From the NCBI GenBank assembly GCA_900317365.1, contig ONGM01000152.1, forward strand, positions 1 through 43,153: a stretch of 43,153 bases of DNA, read 5' to 3'. A model generated the notes under the pieces. The model was not told the origin of the DNA. It ran no database searches and saw only the letters and a program-made list of their open reading frames with translations. Source of the stretch: an uncultured Planctomycetota bacterium. GTDB lineage: Bacteria; Planctomycetota; Planctomycetia; Pirellulales; Thermoguttaceae. This document shows, piece by piece, positions 31,904-41,421 of this stretch; the first letter of the stretch is position 1, and every line of letters starts with the position of its first letter. The position numbers and the translations under genes were made by a program.

Positions 31904-32464
31904 ATGACGACCGACGATATTTTGTTAGACGTTGAAGATCGAATGGAAAAAGCCGTTGAACGACTTCGCAAAGGACTCGCCGGCGTTCGCACAGGACGCG
32001 CTAACCCGGGAATGGTCGAAGGCGTTAAAGTAATCGCTTATGGCGCCGAGACGCCGTTGAAGCAACTTGCGACGATCGCGTGCCCCGAACCGCAGCAGAT
32101 TTTGATTCGTCCTTTCGACGCCGGAACGCTCAAGGATATCGAGAAAGGTATTATGAATTCCGATCTTGGTTACGCGCCCAATAGCGACGGCAAAGTCATT
32201 CGACTTAATATTCCGCCGCTTTCGACGGACGTTCGACGAAAAATGGCGACGATGATTCGCGATCTTTGTGAAGAATGCAAGATTGCGATTCGAAACGTTC
32301 GTCGCGACGGCAATAAGACGGTCGATTCGGAAGAAAAGGCCAAGACGATTTCCGAGGACGAGCGAGATTCCACGAAGGAAAAGATTCAAGATCTCACGAA
32401 GAAGTACGAAGACAAAGCGACCGAACTTGCGAAGAATCGCGAGAAGGACGTTATGGACGAGTAA
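31904..32464 (+). CDS. frr: ribosome recycling factor
   Basis: RRF works with EF-G to split the post-termination ribosome. 186 residues, the normal length. Family landmarks: KAVERLRKGLAGVRTGRANPGMVEGVKV, YGAETPLKQLATIACPEPQQILIRPFD, IRLNIPPLSTDVRRKMATMI and the closing helix with IQDLTKKYEDKATELAKNREKDVM. GGAG lies upstream of the ATG. In many bacteria frr follows pyrH in a tsf-pyrH-frr cluster; here it stands alone between the kinase and rny. A hairpin (ACGGAGGAG/CTCCTCCGT, 32579-32606) follows without a strong T-run and may be a weak terminator. Confidence 0.97.
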   Translation: MTTDDILLDVEDRMEKAVERLRKGLAGVRTGRANPGMVEGVKVIAYGAETPLKQLATIACPEPQQILIRPFDAGTLKDIEKGIMNSDLGYAPNSDGKVIRLNIPPLSTDVRRKMATMIRDLCEECKIAIRNVRRDGNKTVDSEEKAKTISEDERDSTKEKIQDLTKKYEDKATELAKNREKDVMDE

Positions 32465-33212
32465 CGTCGACGCGCCGAGATTCCTGAGTTGATCCCTGAT
32501 TTGAGCGACGCGTTCGATCGCAAGAATACGTTTTTAACGACGTTCTTCTTTTGATCGACGTTTCGCGTTTCATTGACGACGGAGGAGAAAGACCGCGCTC
32601 CTCCGTTATATTTCGCGTCGGTTGCGTTTTTTTTCTTTATTTTGGCGCGACGTCGATTGAGCGTTTCCGACTCCTCGAATCCGTTTGCGGCGTTTCTAAC
32701 GGTAAATTTTAGATTTTCTTGTTGCGCACATTGAATCCGTTGTGTAAAATGACGTCAAGGTTGTTTGGACGGAGAAACGCGCGACGTTTTTCCGTAATTT
32801 TCCAAGCGCCGAAGCAACGTCGCGGCGGCGTTGGCGCGATTGAAACGCCGGTCGTCGCGCGACGGCTATAGTAAAGTGTTGATTGTCGCAAGACGTTCGA
32901 CGCGATCAACAAGAAACGTGTCTTTCTTGCGATTTTCGTTCGATCATACAGGATCGTAACGAAGATTGCAGCCTTCGTTTTCGGCGCGAGCCGAATTTTA
33001 CGAGACGATCGAGCCGCGCGCGGCGGGTCGACGCGTAAAGATATATTCTTCAATTGCGTGTGCGATTGAACGGAAGGCGCGACGCGACGTCGTAGAGAGC
33101 GCGGCAAATCAGCGACGTCATGCGCGCGATACTTTTCTGAGAACGACGTCTCTGTTTTATCTCTTGCGGATCGCACGACGAATCTTGCGTAGGACTATTT
33201 AGGAATACGTTA
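32465..33212. other. intergenic region between frr and rny
   Basis: About 750 bases. It holds the weak stem-loop after frr and a possible rny promoter TTGCGC-N17-TAAAAT (32722-32750), which would give a leader of about 450 bases. Short frames on both strands are Arg-rich with no ribosome site and look like chance. Nothing else recognised. Confidence 0.4.
32722..32750 (+). promoter_or_regulatory. possible rny promoter
   Basis: TTGCGC (32722-32727), 17-base spacer, TAAAAT (32745-32750). Confidence 0.35.
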
Positions 33213-34817
33213 GTGGAGTCCCATCATATATTAACTCTCGTAATCGCGTTCATAAGCGTCGCGCTTGTATCAGGCGGCGGCGTCTTTTGGGTTATGCGGT
33301 ATTTAGAGAATCAGCGTAATAAGGACGCGCAAGAGAAGGCGCAGGACGTTCTCTCGCTCGCCAATAAGGAAGCGGAGGCAATTCGCTCGCGCACGCGCGT
33401 GGAGGTCGATAATTACCGCCGCGAAAAAGAGATCGAGCTGAAAGAAGAGCTTTTGCGTCAGAAGGACGCGTTGGAGAGTGAAAAACGCAAGGCGCACGAC
33501 GAGTTGAACGCGAAAGAGCGTTCTCTTAACGCGCGACAGGAGAATTTAGATCAACAGGCGACGGAACTTCGCGCGCAAGAGAAAGAGATTAACGCGAGTC
33601 GCGCCGAACTATCGAATAAGATCGATCGACAAGACGCGTTGAACGCCGAATTGGAACTCAAAATATCCGAGCAGGAACGCGCGCTCTACGACGTGTTGAA
33701 CTTATCGAAAGAAGAGGCGATGAAGATCCTAATGGACAAACTTGATCGCGAATTGATCGAAGAGCAAGGCGCGTTGATTTTGAAGCGCGAAAATGAAGCG
33801 CAAGAGAAATGCGAAGAGAAGGCGCGGACGCTCTGTCTTCAGGCGTTGCAACGTTACGCGGCGGCGCATACCTCGGAGGCGACGACGAGCACCGTCGATA
33901 TTCCAAACGACGACATGAAAGGCCGCGTTATTGGGCGCGAAGGACGCAATATTCGCACGTTTGAGAAAATTTCTGGCGTCGACGTTATTATCGACGACAC
34001 GCCGGGAGTCATTATCGTAAGCGCGTTTGATATGGTGCGGCGCGAAACCGCGCGCTTGGCGTTGAAAAGGCTCATTGCCGACGGGAGAATCCACCCGTCG
34101 AGAATTGAGGAGATTTACAGCCAGGCGGAACGGGACGTCAACGCGTTCATTCAACGCGCCGGAATGGAGGCGTGTCAGGAGGTCGACGCGCACGGACTCA
34201 ACGACCGTCTGGTAACGCTTTTAGGACGACTCTATTTCCGCACGAGCTACAGCCAGAACGTCTTGAGGCATTCGGTCGAGGTGGCGTTCCTTTCGGGGAT
34301 GATCGCGATTGAAATGGGGCTCGACGAGAAACTTGCGCGTCGTTGCGGACTATTGCACGACATAGGCAAGGCGCTCGACCACGAGATCGAAGGCGGGCAT
34401 CCTCAGATCGGTGCGGAAGTACTCAAGAAGTACAACGAGCCGACGGAGGTCGTTCAGGCGGCGTTGCGTCATCATGAAGACACGCGCGACGCGAGTCCTT
34501 ACACGATGATTGTCGCGGCGGCGGACGCGTGCAGCGCGGCGCGCCCCGGCGCGCGTCGCGAGACGATGGAAAACTACGTCAAGAGAATGGAAGATCTCGA
34601 AAAGATCGCGATGGAGATTCCGTGCGTGAATCAGGCGTTTGCGGTTCAGGCGGGTCGCGAAATGCGGGTGCTCGTTGATTCCGCAGTAACGACCGACGAA
34701 AGCGCCGCTAAGATTTGCCGCGACATCGCAAAGGCGTTGAGCGAGAGACTTCAGTTTCCCGGCGAGATTAAGGTTACGGTGATTCGCGAGACGCGGACGA
34801 CCGAAATCGCGCGCTAG
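33213..34817 (+). CDS. rny: ribonuclease Y
   Basis: Membrane-anchored endoribonuclease that starts mRNA decay. It starts at GTG 33213 with AGGA at a good distance; 534 residues, close to the usual 520. Order: N-terminal transmembrane helix ([23 protein letters not shown]), a long Lys/Glu-rich coiled coil to about residue 205, KH domain ([28 protein letters not shown], about 232-260) and HD domain with [15 protein letters not shown], the metal pair in [27 protein letters not shown] and ALRHHED. All key residues of the family are present. Strong terminator after it. Confidence 0.97.
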   Translation: MESHHILTLVIAFISVALVSGGGVFWVMRYLENQRNKDAQEKAQDVLSLANKEAEAIRSRTRVEVDNYRREKEIELKEELLRQKDALESEKRKAHDELNAKERSLNARQENLDQQATELRAQEKEINASRAELSNKIDRQDALNAELELKISEQERALYDVLNLSKEEAMKILMDKLDRELIEEQGALILKRENEAQEKCEEKARTLCLQALQRYAAAHTSEATTSTVDIPNDDMKGRVIGREGRNIRTFEKISGVDVIIDDTPGVIIVSAFDMVRRETARLALKRLIADGRIHPSRIEEIYSQAERDVNAFIQRAGMEACQEVDAHGLNDRLVTLLGRLYFRTSYSQNVLRHSVEVAFLSGMIAIEMGLDEKLARRCGLLHDIGKALDHEIEGGHPQIGAEVLKKYNEPTEVVQAALRHHEDTRDASPYTMIVAAADACSAARPGARRETMENYVKRMEDLEKIAMEIPCVNQAFAVQAGREMRVLVDSAVTTDESAAKICRDIAKALSERLQFPGEIKVTVIRETRTTEIAR

Positions 34818-34842
34818 GCGAGGCGAGGCTACGCGACCGGAC

Positions 34843-34885
34843 GAAAAAAGCGCGAGCGTTCCGTTGAGGACGTTCGCGCTTTTTA
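34843..34885. terminator. bidirectional terminator between rny and ribBA
   Basis: AAAAAGCGCGAGCGT pairs with ACGTTCGCGCTTTTT (one mismatch); A-run and T-run serve both convergent genes. Confidence 0.85.
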
Positions 34886-34916
34886 TTGTTTTGATCGTTT
34901 CCGCGAGGCGTTCGAT

Positions 34917-36131
34917 TTAGATATCTTTCGACAGATTGTGCCCCATTTTATCGCGTTTCGTTTCCAGGTAGAAACGATTGTGTTCGTTGCACGGCGCTTG
35001 AATGGGGATTTGCTCTTCGACGGTCAGGTCGAACCCGCCGTAGATGAAGGCGTCGACCTTTTTGGAGTTATTCGTCATGAGTCGCACTTTTTTGAGACCG
35101 AGGTCCTTAAGGATCTGGATGCCGACGCCGTAGTCGCGCAGGTCGACGGGGTGGCCGAGCGCGAGGTTGGCTTCGCAGGTGTCCATTCCTTTATCTTGTA
35201 GGGCGTAGGCCTTGATTTTTTCAACGAGTCCGATGCCGCGTCCTTCTTGCGGTAGGTAGACGAGGGCGCCGACGCCTTCTTTTTGAATCATTTGAAGCGC
35301 GAGGTGGAGTTGATCTCCGCAGTCGCAACGTAGCGAGGCGACGAGATCTCCGGTGAAGCACGACGAGTGCAGTCGGACGAGGGGCGCGTCTTTCGTCGAG
35401 AGATCGCCGTAGACGATGGCGATCGGTTCTCCCGTTTCGTACTTAACTTTGTATGCGAAGATACGCCCGCGGCCGTATTTTGTCGGCAGATCGGCTTCCG
35501 CGACGCGTTCGACGATCTTTTCGTGCCGACGTCGGTATTTAATGAGGTCGGCGACGGTAATGATCTTGAGGTTGAATTTTTTTGCGATTTCGACGAGTTC
35601 GTTTCTCGTGGCGCGATCGCCGGTTTCGTCGAGGATTTCGGTGAGTAGTCCGGCGGGAAAGAGTCCGGCGAGTCTCGCGAGGTCGACGGCGGTTTCCGTA
35701 TGTCCGGCGCGACGTAGAACGCCGCCTTCCTTCGCTTCGAGCGGGAAGAGGTGTCCGGGTCGCACGAAGTCGGTGATTTTGCTATTGGGGTCGGCGAGTG
35801 CGCGAATAGCCATCGCTTTCTCTTGCGCGGTGATGCCGGTGCGCGCGTTGACGTGATCGACGGGGACGGTGAACGCCGTTTTGAGGGGCGCCGTATTGTC
35901 TTGCACCATTTGCGTGAGGTCTAATCGTCGGCACGTGTCGGGTAGTAGCGGCACGCAGGTTTGTCCTCGTCCGTATTTGAGCATGAAATTGACGTGTTCC
36001 GGCGTTACCTTTTCGGCGGCGCAAATGAAGTCGCCTTCATTTTCACGGTCGGCGTCGTCCATAACGATGACGATTTCGCCTTTTCGGAACGATTCAATCG
36101 CTTCTTCGATCGTATTCAATTGGGCTTCCAT
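34917..36131 (-). CDS. ribBA: bifunctional DHBP synthase / GTP cyclohydrolase II
   Basis: Both entry reactions of riboflavin synthesis in one protein of 404 residues. Residues 1-200: DHBP synthase, making 3,4-dihydroxy-2-butanone 4-phosphate from ribulose 5-phosphate; MDDADRENEGDFICAAE, DHVNARTGI, FPLEAKEGGVLRRAGHTETAVDLARLAGL are seen. Residues 206-404: GTP cyclohydrolase II with the Zn Cys set in HSSCFTGDLVASLRCDCGDQLHLAL, the catalytic YLPQEGRGIGLVEKI and LMTNNSKKVDAF. No other rib gene is in the window, and no FMN riboswitch pattern was seen in the leader (36132-36280). Confidence 0.96.
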   Translation of the reverse strand: MEAQLNTIEEAIESFRKGEIVIVMDDADRENEGDFICAAEKVTPEHVNFMLKYGRGQTCVPLLPDTCRRLDLTQMVQDNTAPLKTAFTVPVDHVNARTGITAQEKAMAIRALADPNSKITDFVRPGHLFPLEAKEGGVLRRAGHTETAVDLARLAGLFPAGLLTEILDETGDRATRNELVEIAKKFNLKIITVADLIKYRRRHEKIVERVAEADLPTKYGRGRIFAYKVKYETGEPIAIVYGDLSTKDAPLVRLHSSCFTGDLVASLRCDCGDQLHLALQMIQKEGVGALVYLPQEGRGIGLVEKIKAYALQDKGMDTCEANLALGHPVDLRDYGVGIQILKDLGLKKVRLMTNNSKKVDAFIYGGFDLTVEEQIPIQAPCNEHNRFYLETKRDKMGHNLSKDI

Positions 36132-36284
36132 TCTAGTTTCCTCTTATCGCAAGAAGACTGGCGCAAGTCGCGTCGGATTTCAATAAAATGCCGTTTATTC
36201 ATTGTACCACACTTTGTCATGACGTTAAGGGGCGCGCGTCGGAGCGAAATTTCGTGATATTTCGTTAAAAGGCTTTTGCCGCTC

Positions 36285-36314
36285 TTGAAAAGCGACGACT
36301 CGGCGCTGTATAAT
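36285..36314 (+). promoter_or_regulatory. promoter of HAD phosphatase gene
   Basis: TTGAAA (36285-36290), 18-base spacer, perfect TATAAT (36309-36314), about 110 bases before the ATG; the transporter downstream may share it. Confidence 0.65.
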
Positions 36315-36425
36315 GAGCGCGGCGACGCAATTGTGTTGCGCGCGTTTCGTCGAATAGACGACGCTAAGATTAGTCAGAAGTAACAATAGCCGTTGCGGAT
36401 TCGCGCGACGAGAGAGAAGGCGCAT

Positions 36426-37301
36426 ATGAGCGAGTACACAATCCTCGATCATCCGGTTCATTATTTGAATCCGACAGTCGATTTGTCCAAAATTAAGCGC
36501 GTTGCGTTTGACATGGACGGAACGATCTATAAAGGCGGAACGTTGTTTCCGTATACCAAAGACGTCTTCGAAACCCTCGAAAAGATCGGAATCGACTATA
36601 CATTCTTAACGAACAACTCTTCCAAGAGCGCGAAGGATTATCTTGCGAAGATTCTCAAGCTTGGTCTTAAAGCGACTCCGGACAACATAACGACGTCGGC
36701 GTCCGCGACGTTCTTCTATCTGAAGACGCATTATCCCAACGTCAAGAAGATTTACGTTCTCGGCACGGCGAGTCTTCGCGAAGAGTTTGAGGATCATGGC
36801 TACTACATGGTCGACGAATACAACGAAAAGGAAGAGCCGGAACTCGTCGTCGTCGCGTTCGACACGACGCTGACTTACGATCGACTCTGCAAAGGGACTT
36901 ATTGGGTCGGTCAAGGGAAACCTTATATTGCGACGCATCCGGACACCGTTTGTCCGACGGATCTCGACACGATACTCGTCGACTGCGGCGCCGTTCAAGC
37001 GCTTATTAAGGACGTGACGGGTCGCGAACCGGAAGCCGTTCCCGGTAAGCCGGACGAAAATATGATCGGCGGCATTATGGACAAGTACGGTTTGAAACGC
37101 GACGAGATCATGATGGTCGGCGATCGTATCTATACCGACATGGAAATGGCGCGCCGAGCAAAGATTCCGGGCGTTCTTGTTTTGACGGGTGAAGCGACTC
37201 TTGAAACGCTCAAGGAGAGCGGACTGACTCCGGAACTTGTTCTTGACAACATCTCCGTGTTACGCGATCTCCTCGTGCAGGCGAAAACGCAGAAGAAATA
37301 A
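36426..37301 (+). CDS. HAD-IIA phosphatase (NagD/phosphoglycolate type)
   Basis: 291 residues from ATG 36426, which follows AGAAGG; an upstream ATG at 36393 is rejected. HAD subclass IIA: motif I VAFDMDGTIYKGG (nucleophile Asp29, acid/base Asp31), motif II FLTNNSSKSAKDY, C2 cap with VAFDTTLTYDRLCKG and IATHPDTVCPTD, Lys of motif III in PGKPDENMIGG and motif IV MMVGDRIYTDMEMARRAKIPGVLVLTGEA. Relatives remove phosphate from phosphosugars, nucleotides, glycerol phosphate or phosphoglycolate; the substrate cannot be fixed here. Its neighbour 60 bases downstream is an organophosphate-type transporter, so both may serve uptake and use of a phosphate ester. Confidence 0.92.
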   Translation: MSEYTILDHPVHYLNPTVDLSKIKRVAFDMDGTIYKGGTLFPYTKDVFETLEKIGIDYTFLTNNSSKSAKDYLAKILKLGLKATPDNITTSASATFFYLKTHYPNVKKIYVLGTASLREEFEDHGYYMVDEYNEKEEPELVVVAFDTTLTYDRLCKGTYWVGQGKPYIATHPDTVCPTDLDTILVDCGAVQALIKDVTGREPEAVPGKPDENMIGGIMDKYGLKRDEIMMVGDRIYTDMEMARRAKIPGVLVLTGEATLETLKESGLTPELVLDNISVLRDLLVQAKTQKK

Positions 37302-37361
37302 CGCCGCGTTTGGAGCGCCGCGTCGACTTCGATTGAATTTACGAATTAGAAAGATTGCTTC

Positions 37362-39113
37362 ATGTCGAATCAAACGAAAAATACGAAGAGCGTCGTTCGA
37401 ACGGATAAAGAATACGAATATTGGCGATGGCGTATTCTGCTCGGCACGATGATCGGGTACATCTTCTTTTACTTCGTCCGTAAAAGTATAACGATGGCGA
37501 TGCCGGGCTTGGAAGACATTGGCGTAACGAAGACGACCTTGGGATTGTTTTTAACGATTCACGGGGTTCTTTACGGGGTTGCGCGCTTTGTCAACGGCGT
37601 CTGGAGCGACCGCGTGAATCCTCGTTATTTCATGTCGATCGGTCTTTTTCTCGCCGCGATGACGAACGTTTTCTGCGGCTTTTCGGAGAATATCGCGACG
37701 GCGTTTTTCCCGGACAAGGATCATGCGACGGTCGTCGCGTGGGTTATCGGATCCTTCTGGATTATTAACGGTTGGGTGCAAGGCATGGGGTTTCCGCCGT
37801 GCGCGAAGAGCCTCATGCACTGGTTTGCGCCGCACGAACACGGCATAAAATTTGCGACGTGGAATATTTCGCATAGTTTCGGCGCCGGACTTGTGTTCCT
37901 GCTCAACTCGTTTGTCGTCGCGCTAGGGTGGAAGTACTGCTTCCTCGTTCCGGCGGCGTTGAGCTTGAGCGGCGCGGTCTTCCTTTACTGGGCGTTGCGC
38001 GATTCGCCGGAGAAAGAAGGGTTTGAACCGGTAGAAAAGTATTACGAACGCACGCGCGGCAATAAGAACAAGACAGACGAAGCGGTCGTCGAGAGCGCGG
38101 AAAATTCGGAAGCGACCGAGCCGGAAAAATCCGGGTGGTGGCAAGATCTTTGTAAAAACGTCTTCTCGAACTGGGCCGTTTGGGTTCTCTGTTTTGCGAA
38201 CTTCTTTGTTTACATCGTTCGTTTCTCGATTCTCGACTGGGCGCCGACCTTCCTTTCGCAATCGAAGGGGCTTGATCTTCAGTCGGCAGGCTGGGCGACC
38301 GCGTGCTACGAAGTCTTTGGCGCGTTCGGAATTATTTTGAGCGGCGTCATGATGGACAAGGTCTTTAACGGCCGAGGCGCGAAGGCGTGCTTCGTTTATA
38401 TGCTCGGATGCGGGCTTGCGTCCTTTGCGTTCTGGAAGTTGGATTCCGACTCGCTGATTCTGAACATTCTTCTACTGAGCTTTATCGGGTTCTTTATCTA
38501 CGGACCGCAATGCCTGATCGGTTGCGTGGCGTCGACGATCGCGACGAAGAAATCCGGCGCTGCGTCGAGCGGTTTGACGGGACTCTTCGGATATCTTGCG
38601 ACGATCGTTACCGGATTTGGCGTCGGCTTTATCGTCGACGGCGCGACGGCGCAGCCGAAGGTTGATCGCGACGTCGCGGTCGCGGCGGCGGTCGCCGAAC
38701 TGAGTCCGAGCGGCGTTGATAAGGACGTCGTGTTGGCGAACGAGAAGTTTAAGGACGTCGTGAAGAAGGCGGAAGCGTACGGGGACGCGAAGCGCGGCGT
38801 CGACGGCGACGATCTTGAAAAACTTCCGCCGGAGAAGGCGCTTAAGGTTTCGGAGGCGCGCGCCGCGTTGAGCGACAGCGTTCACGAGGTCGTCGGCGCC
38901 GACGAACTCAGTTTGGATAAACTCGCCGTTATCGCGCAAAAGGCGGTCGACGGTCGCGCGAATATCTCGAAGGCGGGCTGGCCGCGCATTTTCGGTATGC
39001 TCGTGGTATCGTCGTTGGCGGCGTTGATCCTCTTCGCGTTAATCTTTAACGCGGCGTCTCCCGAGGTGCTCCAAGAGGAGGCGCGTCGTCGCGAGGAAAG
39101 CGCGAAAGCGTAA
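37362..39113 (+). CDS. MFS transporter, organophosphate:phosphate antiporter type, with insert
   Basis: A 583-residue inner-membrane carrier of the OPA group (GlpT/UhpT-like). YWRWRILLGTMIGYIFFYFVRKSITMAMPGL is the typical first helix with the Tyr-Phe-x-Arg-Lys pattern; GVARFVNGVWSDRVNPRYFM is the loop after helix 2; GWVQGMGFPPCAKSLMHWFAPHEHG contains the Gly/Pro-rich helix 4 motif. Helices 7-11 follow a 45-residue central loop. Odd: between helices 11 and 12 (about residues 427-535) lies a charged soluble insert (KVDRDVAVAAAVAELSPSG and following) of about 105 residues not found in GlpT. It follows the HAD gene by 60 bases, probably in one transcript. Substrate not determined. Confidence 0.88.
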   Translation: MSNQTKNTKSVVRTDKEYEYWRWRILLGTMIGYIFFYFVRKSITMAMPGLEDIGVTKTTLGLFLTIHGVLYGVARFVNGVWSDRVNPRYFMSIGLFLAAMTNVFCGFSENIATAFFPDKDHATVVAWVIGSFWIINGWVQGMGFPPCAKSLMHWFAPHEHGIKFATWNISHSFGAGLVFLLNSFVVALGWKYCFLVPAALSLSGAVFLYWALRDSPEKEGFEPVEKYYERTRGNKNKTDEAVVESAENSEATEPEKSGWWQDLCKNVFSNWAVWVLCFANFFVYIVRFSILDWAPTFLSQSKGLDLQSAGWATACYEVFGAFGIILSGVMMDKVFNGRGAKACFVYMLGCGLASFAFWKLDSDSLILNILLLSFIGFFIYGPQCLIGCVASTIATKKSGAASSGLTGLFGYLATIVTGFGVGFIVDGATAQPKVDRDVAVAAAVAELSPSGVDKDVVLANEKFKDVVKKAEAYGDAKRGVDGDDLEKLPPEKALKVSEARAALSDSVHEVVGADELSLDKLAVIAQKAVDGRANISKAGWPRIFGMLVVSSLAALILFALIFNAASPEVLQEEARRREESAKA

Positions 39114-39219
39114 CGCTTAGTTTGCGCAATTAAGGCGCGAAATACGGAACGCGCGCGGGCGATCTGCGCGCGTTTCTTACGTTATAGACGAAGAAATCAA
39201 ACGAATCGAGGGCAATGTT

Positions 39220-41301
39220 ATGCGTCTCTTGACATGGAATTTGATCGTAACGCTGGCGGTCGGCGTATGGGCGAGCGAATTATCGCGCGTTGAGGCGGAA
39301 ACGGTTCCGGAGCGCGCGATAGCGTCGGAGTTTGGCTTCGATCCGTCGGACGCGACGGCGGCGTTGCAAGGCGCGATCGACAGCGGCGCTCGCGTCGTTG
39401 TCGTCGATAAGCAGGCGAGCGCGTGGCTTGTGCGTCCGATACGCTTGCGGAGCGATTTAACGCTGATACTCGAGTCAGGCGTTGAAATAGCGGCGAAGCC
39501 GGGCGAGTTTCTCGGCGGCGGCGACTGTCTCATGACGGCGAACCGCGTTAAGAATCTTCGGATCGTCGGCGGAGAAGGCGCCGTTTTGAGAATGCGGAAG
39601 CGCGATTATTGGAGCGAGCCGTATAAGAAGGCGGAGTGGCGGCACGGCGTCTCGCTCTTAAGCGCGGAAAACGTCGTTATTGAAAACGTAACGATCGCGG
39701 AGACCGGCGGGGACGGCGTTTACGTCGGCGTGTCCGCCGGCGCGGGACCGTGCCGCAATATAACGTTGCGGCGCGTCGATTGCGTTGAGAACAATCGTCA
39801 GGGCGTGAGCGTGATTAGCGTCGACGGGCTGGTGATGGAAGACTGCGTTTTGCGCGACACAAACGGCACGGCTCCGGAGGCGGGAATCGACTTCGAACCG
39901 AATAAAGACGCCGAGCAGATTACGAACGTCGTTATGCGCCGCGTTAAGTCGATCAATAACGCAGGGGACGGCTTCGCCTTTTACCTTCCGAATTTGAGAA
40001 ATCATGGGAGCGAGCTTTCCTTTGTGATGGAGGATTGCGTCGCCGTTCACAATTCGGCGCGCGCGTTCAGTTTCACCGTCGCAAATGGCGAGAACTGCAA
40101 ACTTCCCGGCGCGTGCGTTGTGAAGAATTGCGAATTGATCGGCAATCGGGACGGAATCGCGATTCGTAGCAAGTGGGCGGACGGCGCGGCGTTCCGATTT
40201 GAGAACGTTAGAATCGTTACGGCGAGCGCGGATCGCAAGGCGAACTTTGACTATTCCAAGGCGTACTCTTCTTCCGCGCCGAAAGGGTACGAGTCGTGGG
40301 GTAAGACGACGACCGATTCCGGAATTTCCCTCATAGCGGTGGGAACGGACGTCGACGCCAACGGCGGTCTCGAATTTAAGAACGTTGAAATCATCGACGG
40401 CGGCGACGCAGGCGCGCCGGAGTTCCTTATGACGTTGCGCGACGCGTCGAGCGAAGGCGTCGGGTTCGTCGACATAACGGGCTCGATTCGCTCGACGACG
40501 GTCGGGGGCGCGACGAGGGAAACGACGCTCAACAACGCGGCGCTCTTTGAACTCTTTCCGAGTTTGAAGGCGCGTCGCGTTCCCGCGTGGAATTTTGCAA
40601 AGCTCAAGGATATCTCGACCGGTTCGACGGCGCTGGAGCTTGCTCAGGCGCATCGCGACCGCGCGAAGGAACAACGGAATCCGAACGCCTTTTTCCGCGC
40701 GCGCGGCGACGCCGATTACTATTTCTTCGCCGAAAAAGGAGACGAGGTCGCGTGGACGTTCGTTCAGCGCAAGATTGGATCGTACCCGCTGAACGACGTC
40801 GAAGCAGAGCTGACGGAATCGACAGGCGAGGTCGTCGCGTTGGAGAAACTTCCCGCCGGGGGCGAGCGGAAGACGTATCGCTACGTTGCGAAGGAAACGG
40901 GCTGGAAGCATCTACACGCGGATTTTGGCGCGAGCACGGTCGAATTGCACGACGCGACGGCGCCTATTCTAACCGCCGCGCGTCCGAGCCTCGACGCGTT
41001 CGGCACGGTCGGACGATTTGAATTGTACGTTCCGAAGGACGCGGAAGATTTAGGCGTTCGGGTCGTCGGAAGCGCGGCGGAACGCGTTACGTTGCGCATC
41101 GTTGACCCGACAGGCGCCGAGGTTGCCGTTCTTCAGGACGTTTCCTCGTTAGATTCGTGGACGTCTCCTGAGGATTCCGCGACAGGCAAGCCGGTCAAAC
41201 CGACGCCGGGCTTCTGGACGCTGATCTTTGAACGCCCGACGACAGGCGTTCTTGAGGATTACGTCGTAACGATCTTAGGCGTTCCGGCGCTCTTGCGGTA
41301 A
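39220..41301 (+). CDS. secreted parallel beta-helix protein (pectate-lyase-like)
   Basis: 693 residues with a signal peptide (LLTWNLIVTLAVGVWASELSRVEA). Residues about 45-450 show repeating beta-helix rungs (VKNLRIVGGEGAVLRM, ENVVIENVTIAETGGDGVYV, RNITLRRVDCVENNRQGVSV, GLVMEDCVLRDTNG), the right-handed parallel beta-helix fold of pectate lyases, GH28 and related enzymes. Catalytic residues of a defined lyase family were not identified. The final 220 residues (from PNAFFRARGDADYYFFAEKG) look like beta-sandwich domains of the carbohydrate-binding sort. It probably degrades or binds plant or algal polysaccharide outside the cytoplasm. GAGGG precedes the ATG; it is convergent with the GH28-like gene. 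Confidence 0.88.
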   Translation: MRLLTWNLIVTLAVGVWASELSRVEAETVPERAIASEFGFDPSDATAALQGAIDSGARVVVVDKQASAWLVRPIRLRSDLTLILESGVEIAAKPGEFLGGGDCLMTANRVKNLRIVGGEGAVLRMRKRDYWSEPYKKAEWRHGVSLLSAENVVIENVTIAETGGDGVYVGVSAGAGPCRNITLRRVDCVENNRQGVSVISVDGLVMEDCVLRDTNGTAPEAGIDFEPNKDAEQITNVVMRRVKSINNAGDGFAFYLPNLRNHGSELSFVMEDCVAVHNSARAFSFTVANGENCKLPGACVVKNCELIGNRDGIAIRSKWADGAAFRFENVRIVTASADRKANFDYSKAYSSSAPKGYESWGKTTTDSGISLIAVGTDVDANGGLEFKNVEIIDGGDAGAPEFLMTLRDASSEGVGFVDITGSIRSTTVGGATRETTLNNAALFELFPSLKARRVPAWNFAKLKDISTGSTALELAQAHRDRAKEQRNPNAFFRARGDADYYFFAEKGDEVAWTFVQRKIGSYPLNDVEAELTESTGEVVALEKLPAGGERKTYRYVAKETGWKHLHADFGASTVELHDATAPILTAARPSLDAFGTVGRFELYVPKDAEDLGVRVVGSAAERVTLRIVDPTGAEVAVLQDVSSLDSWTSPEDSATGKPVKPTPGFWTLIFERPTTGVLEDYVVTILGVPALLR

Positions 41302-41337
41302 CGCGGCGACGGTCAGGCTGGCGAAGGCTGGCGAATC

Positions 41338-41378
41338 AAAAAACGCGGCGCGAGGTTGAAACTTCGCGTCGCGTTTTT
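41338..41378. terminator. bidirectional terminator between the two beta-helix genes
   Basis: AAAAAACGCGGCGCGAG pairs with CTTCGCGTCGCGTTTTT (few mismatches); A-run and T-run on either side. Confidence 0.8.
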
Positions 41379-41421
41379 GATTCGGCTTCGATTAAGGCGG
41401 GCGATTCGAGCGCTTGATCGC

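Noticed and set aside
32709..33176. 155-residue minus-strand frame between frr and rny
   Set aside because: Arg/Ser-rich with no ribosome site or domain; it covers the likely rny promoter and leader.
36132..36392. FMN riboswitch ahead of ribBA
   Set aside because: Looked for the RFN-element pattern on the minus strand and did not see its conserved stems.
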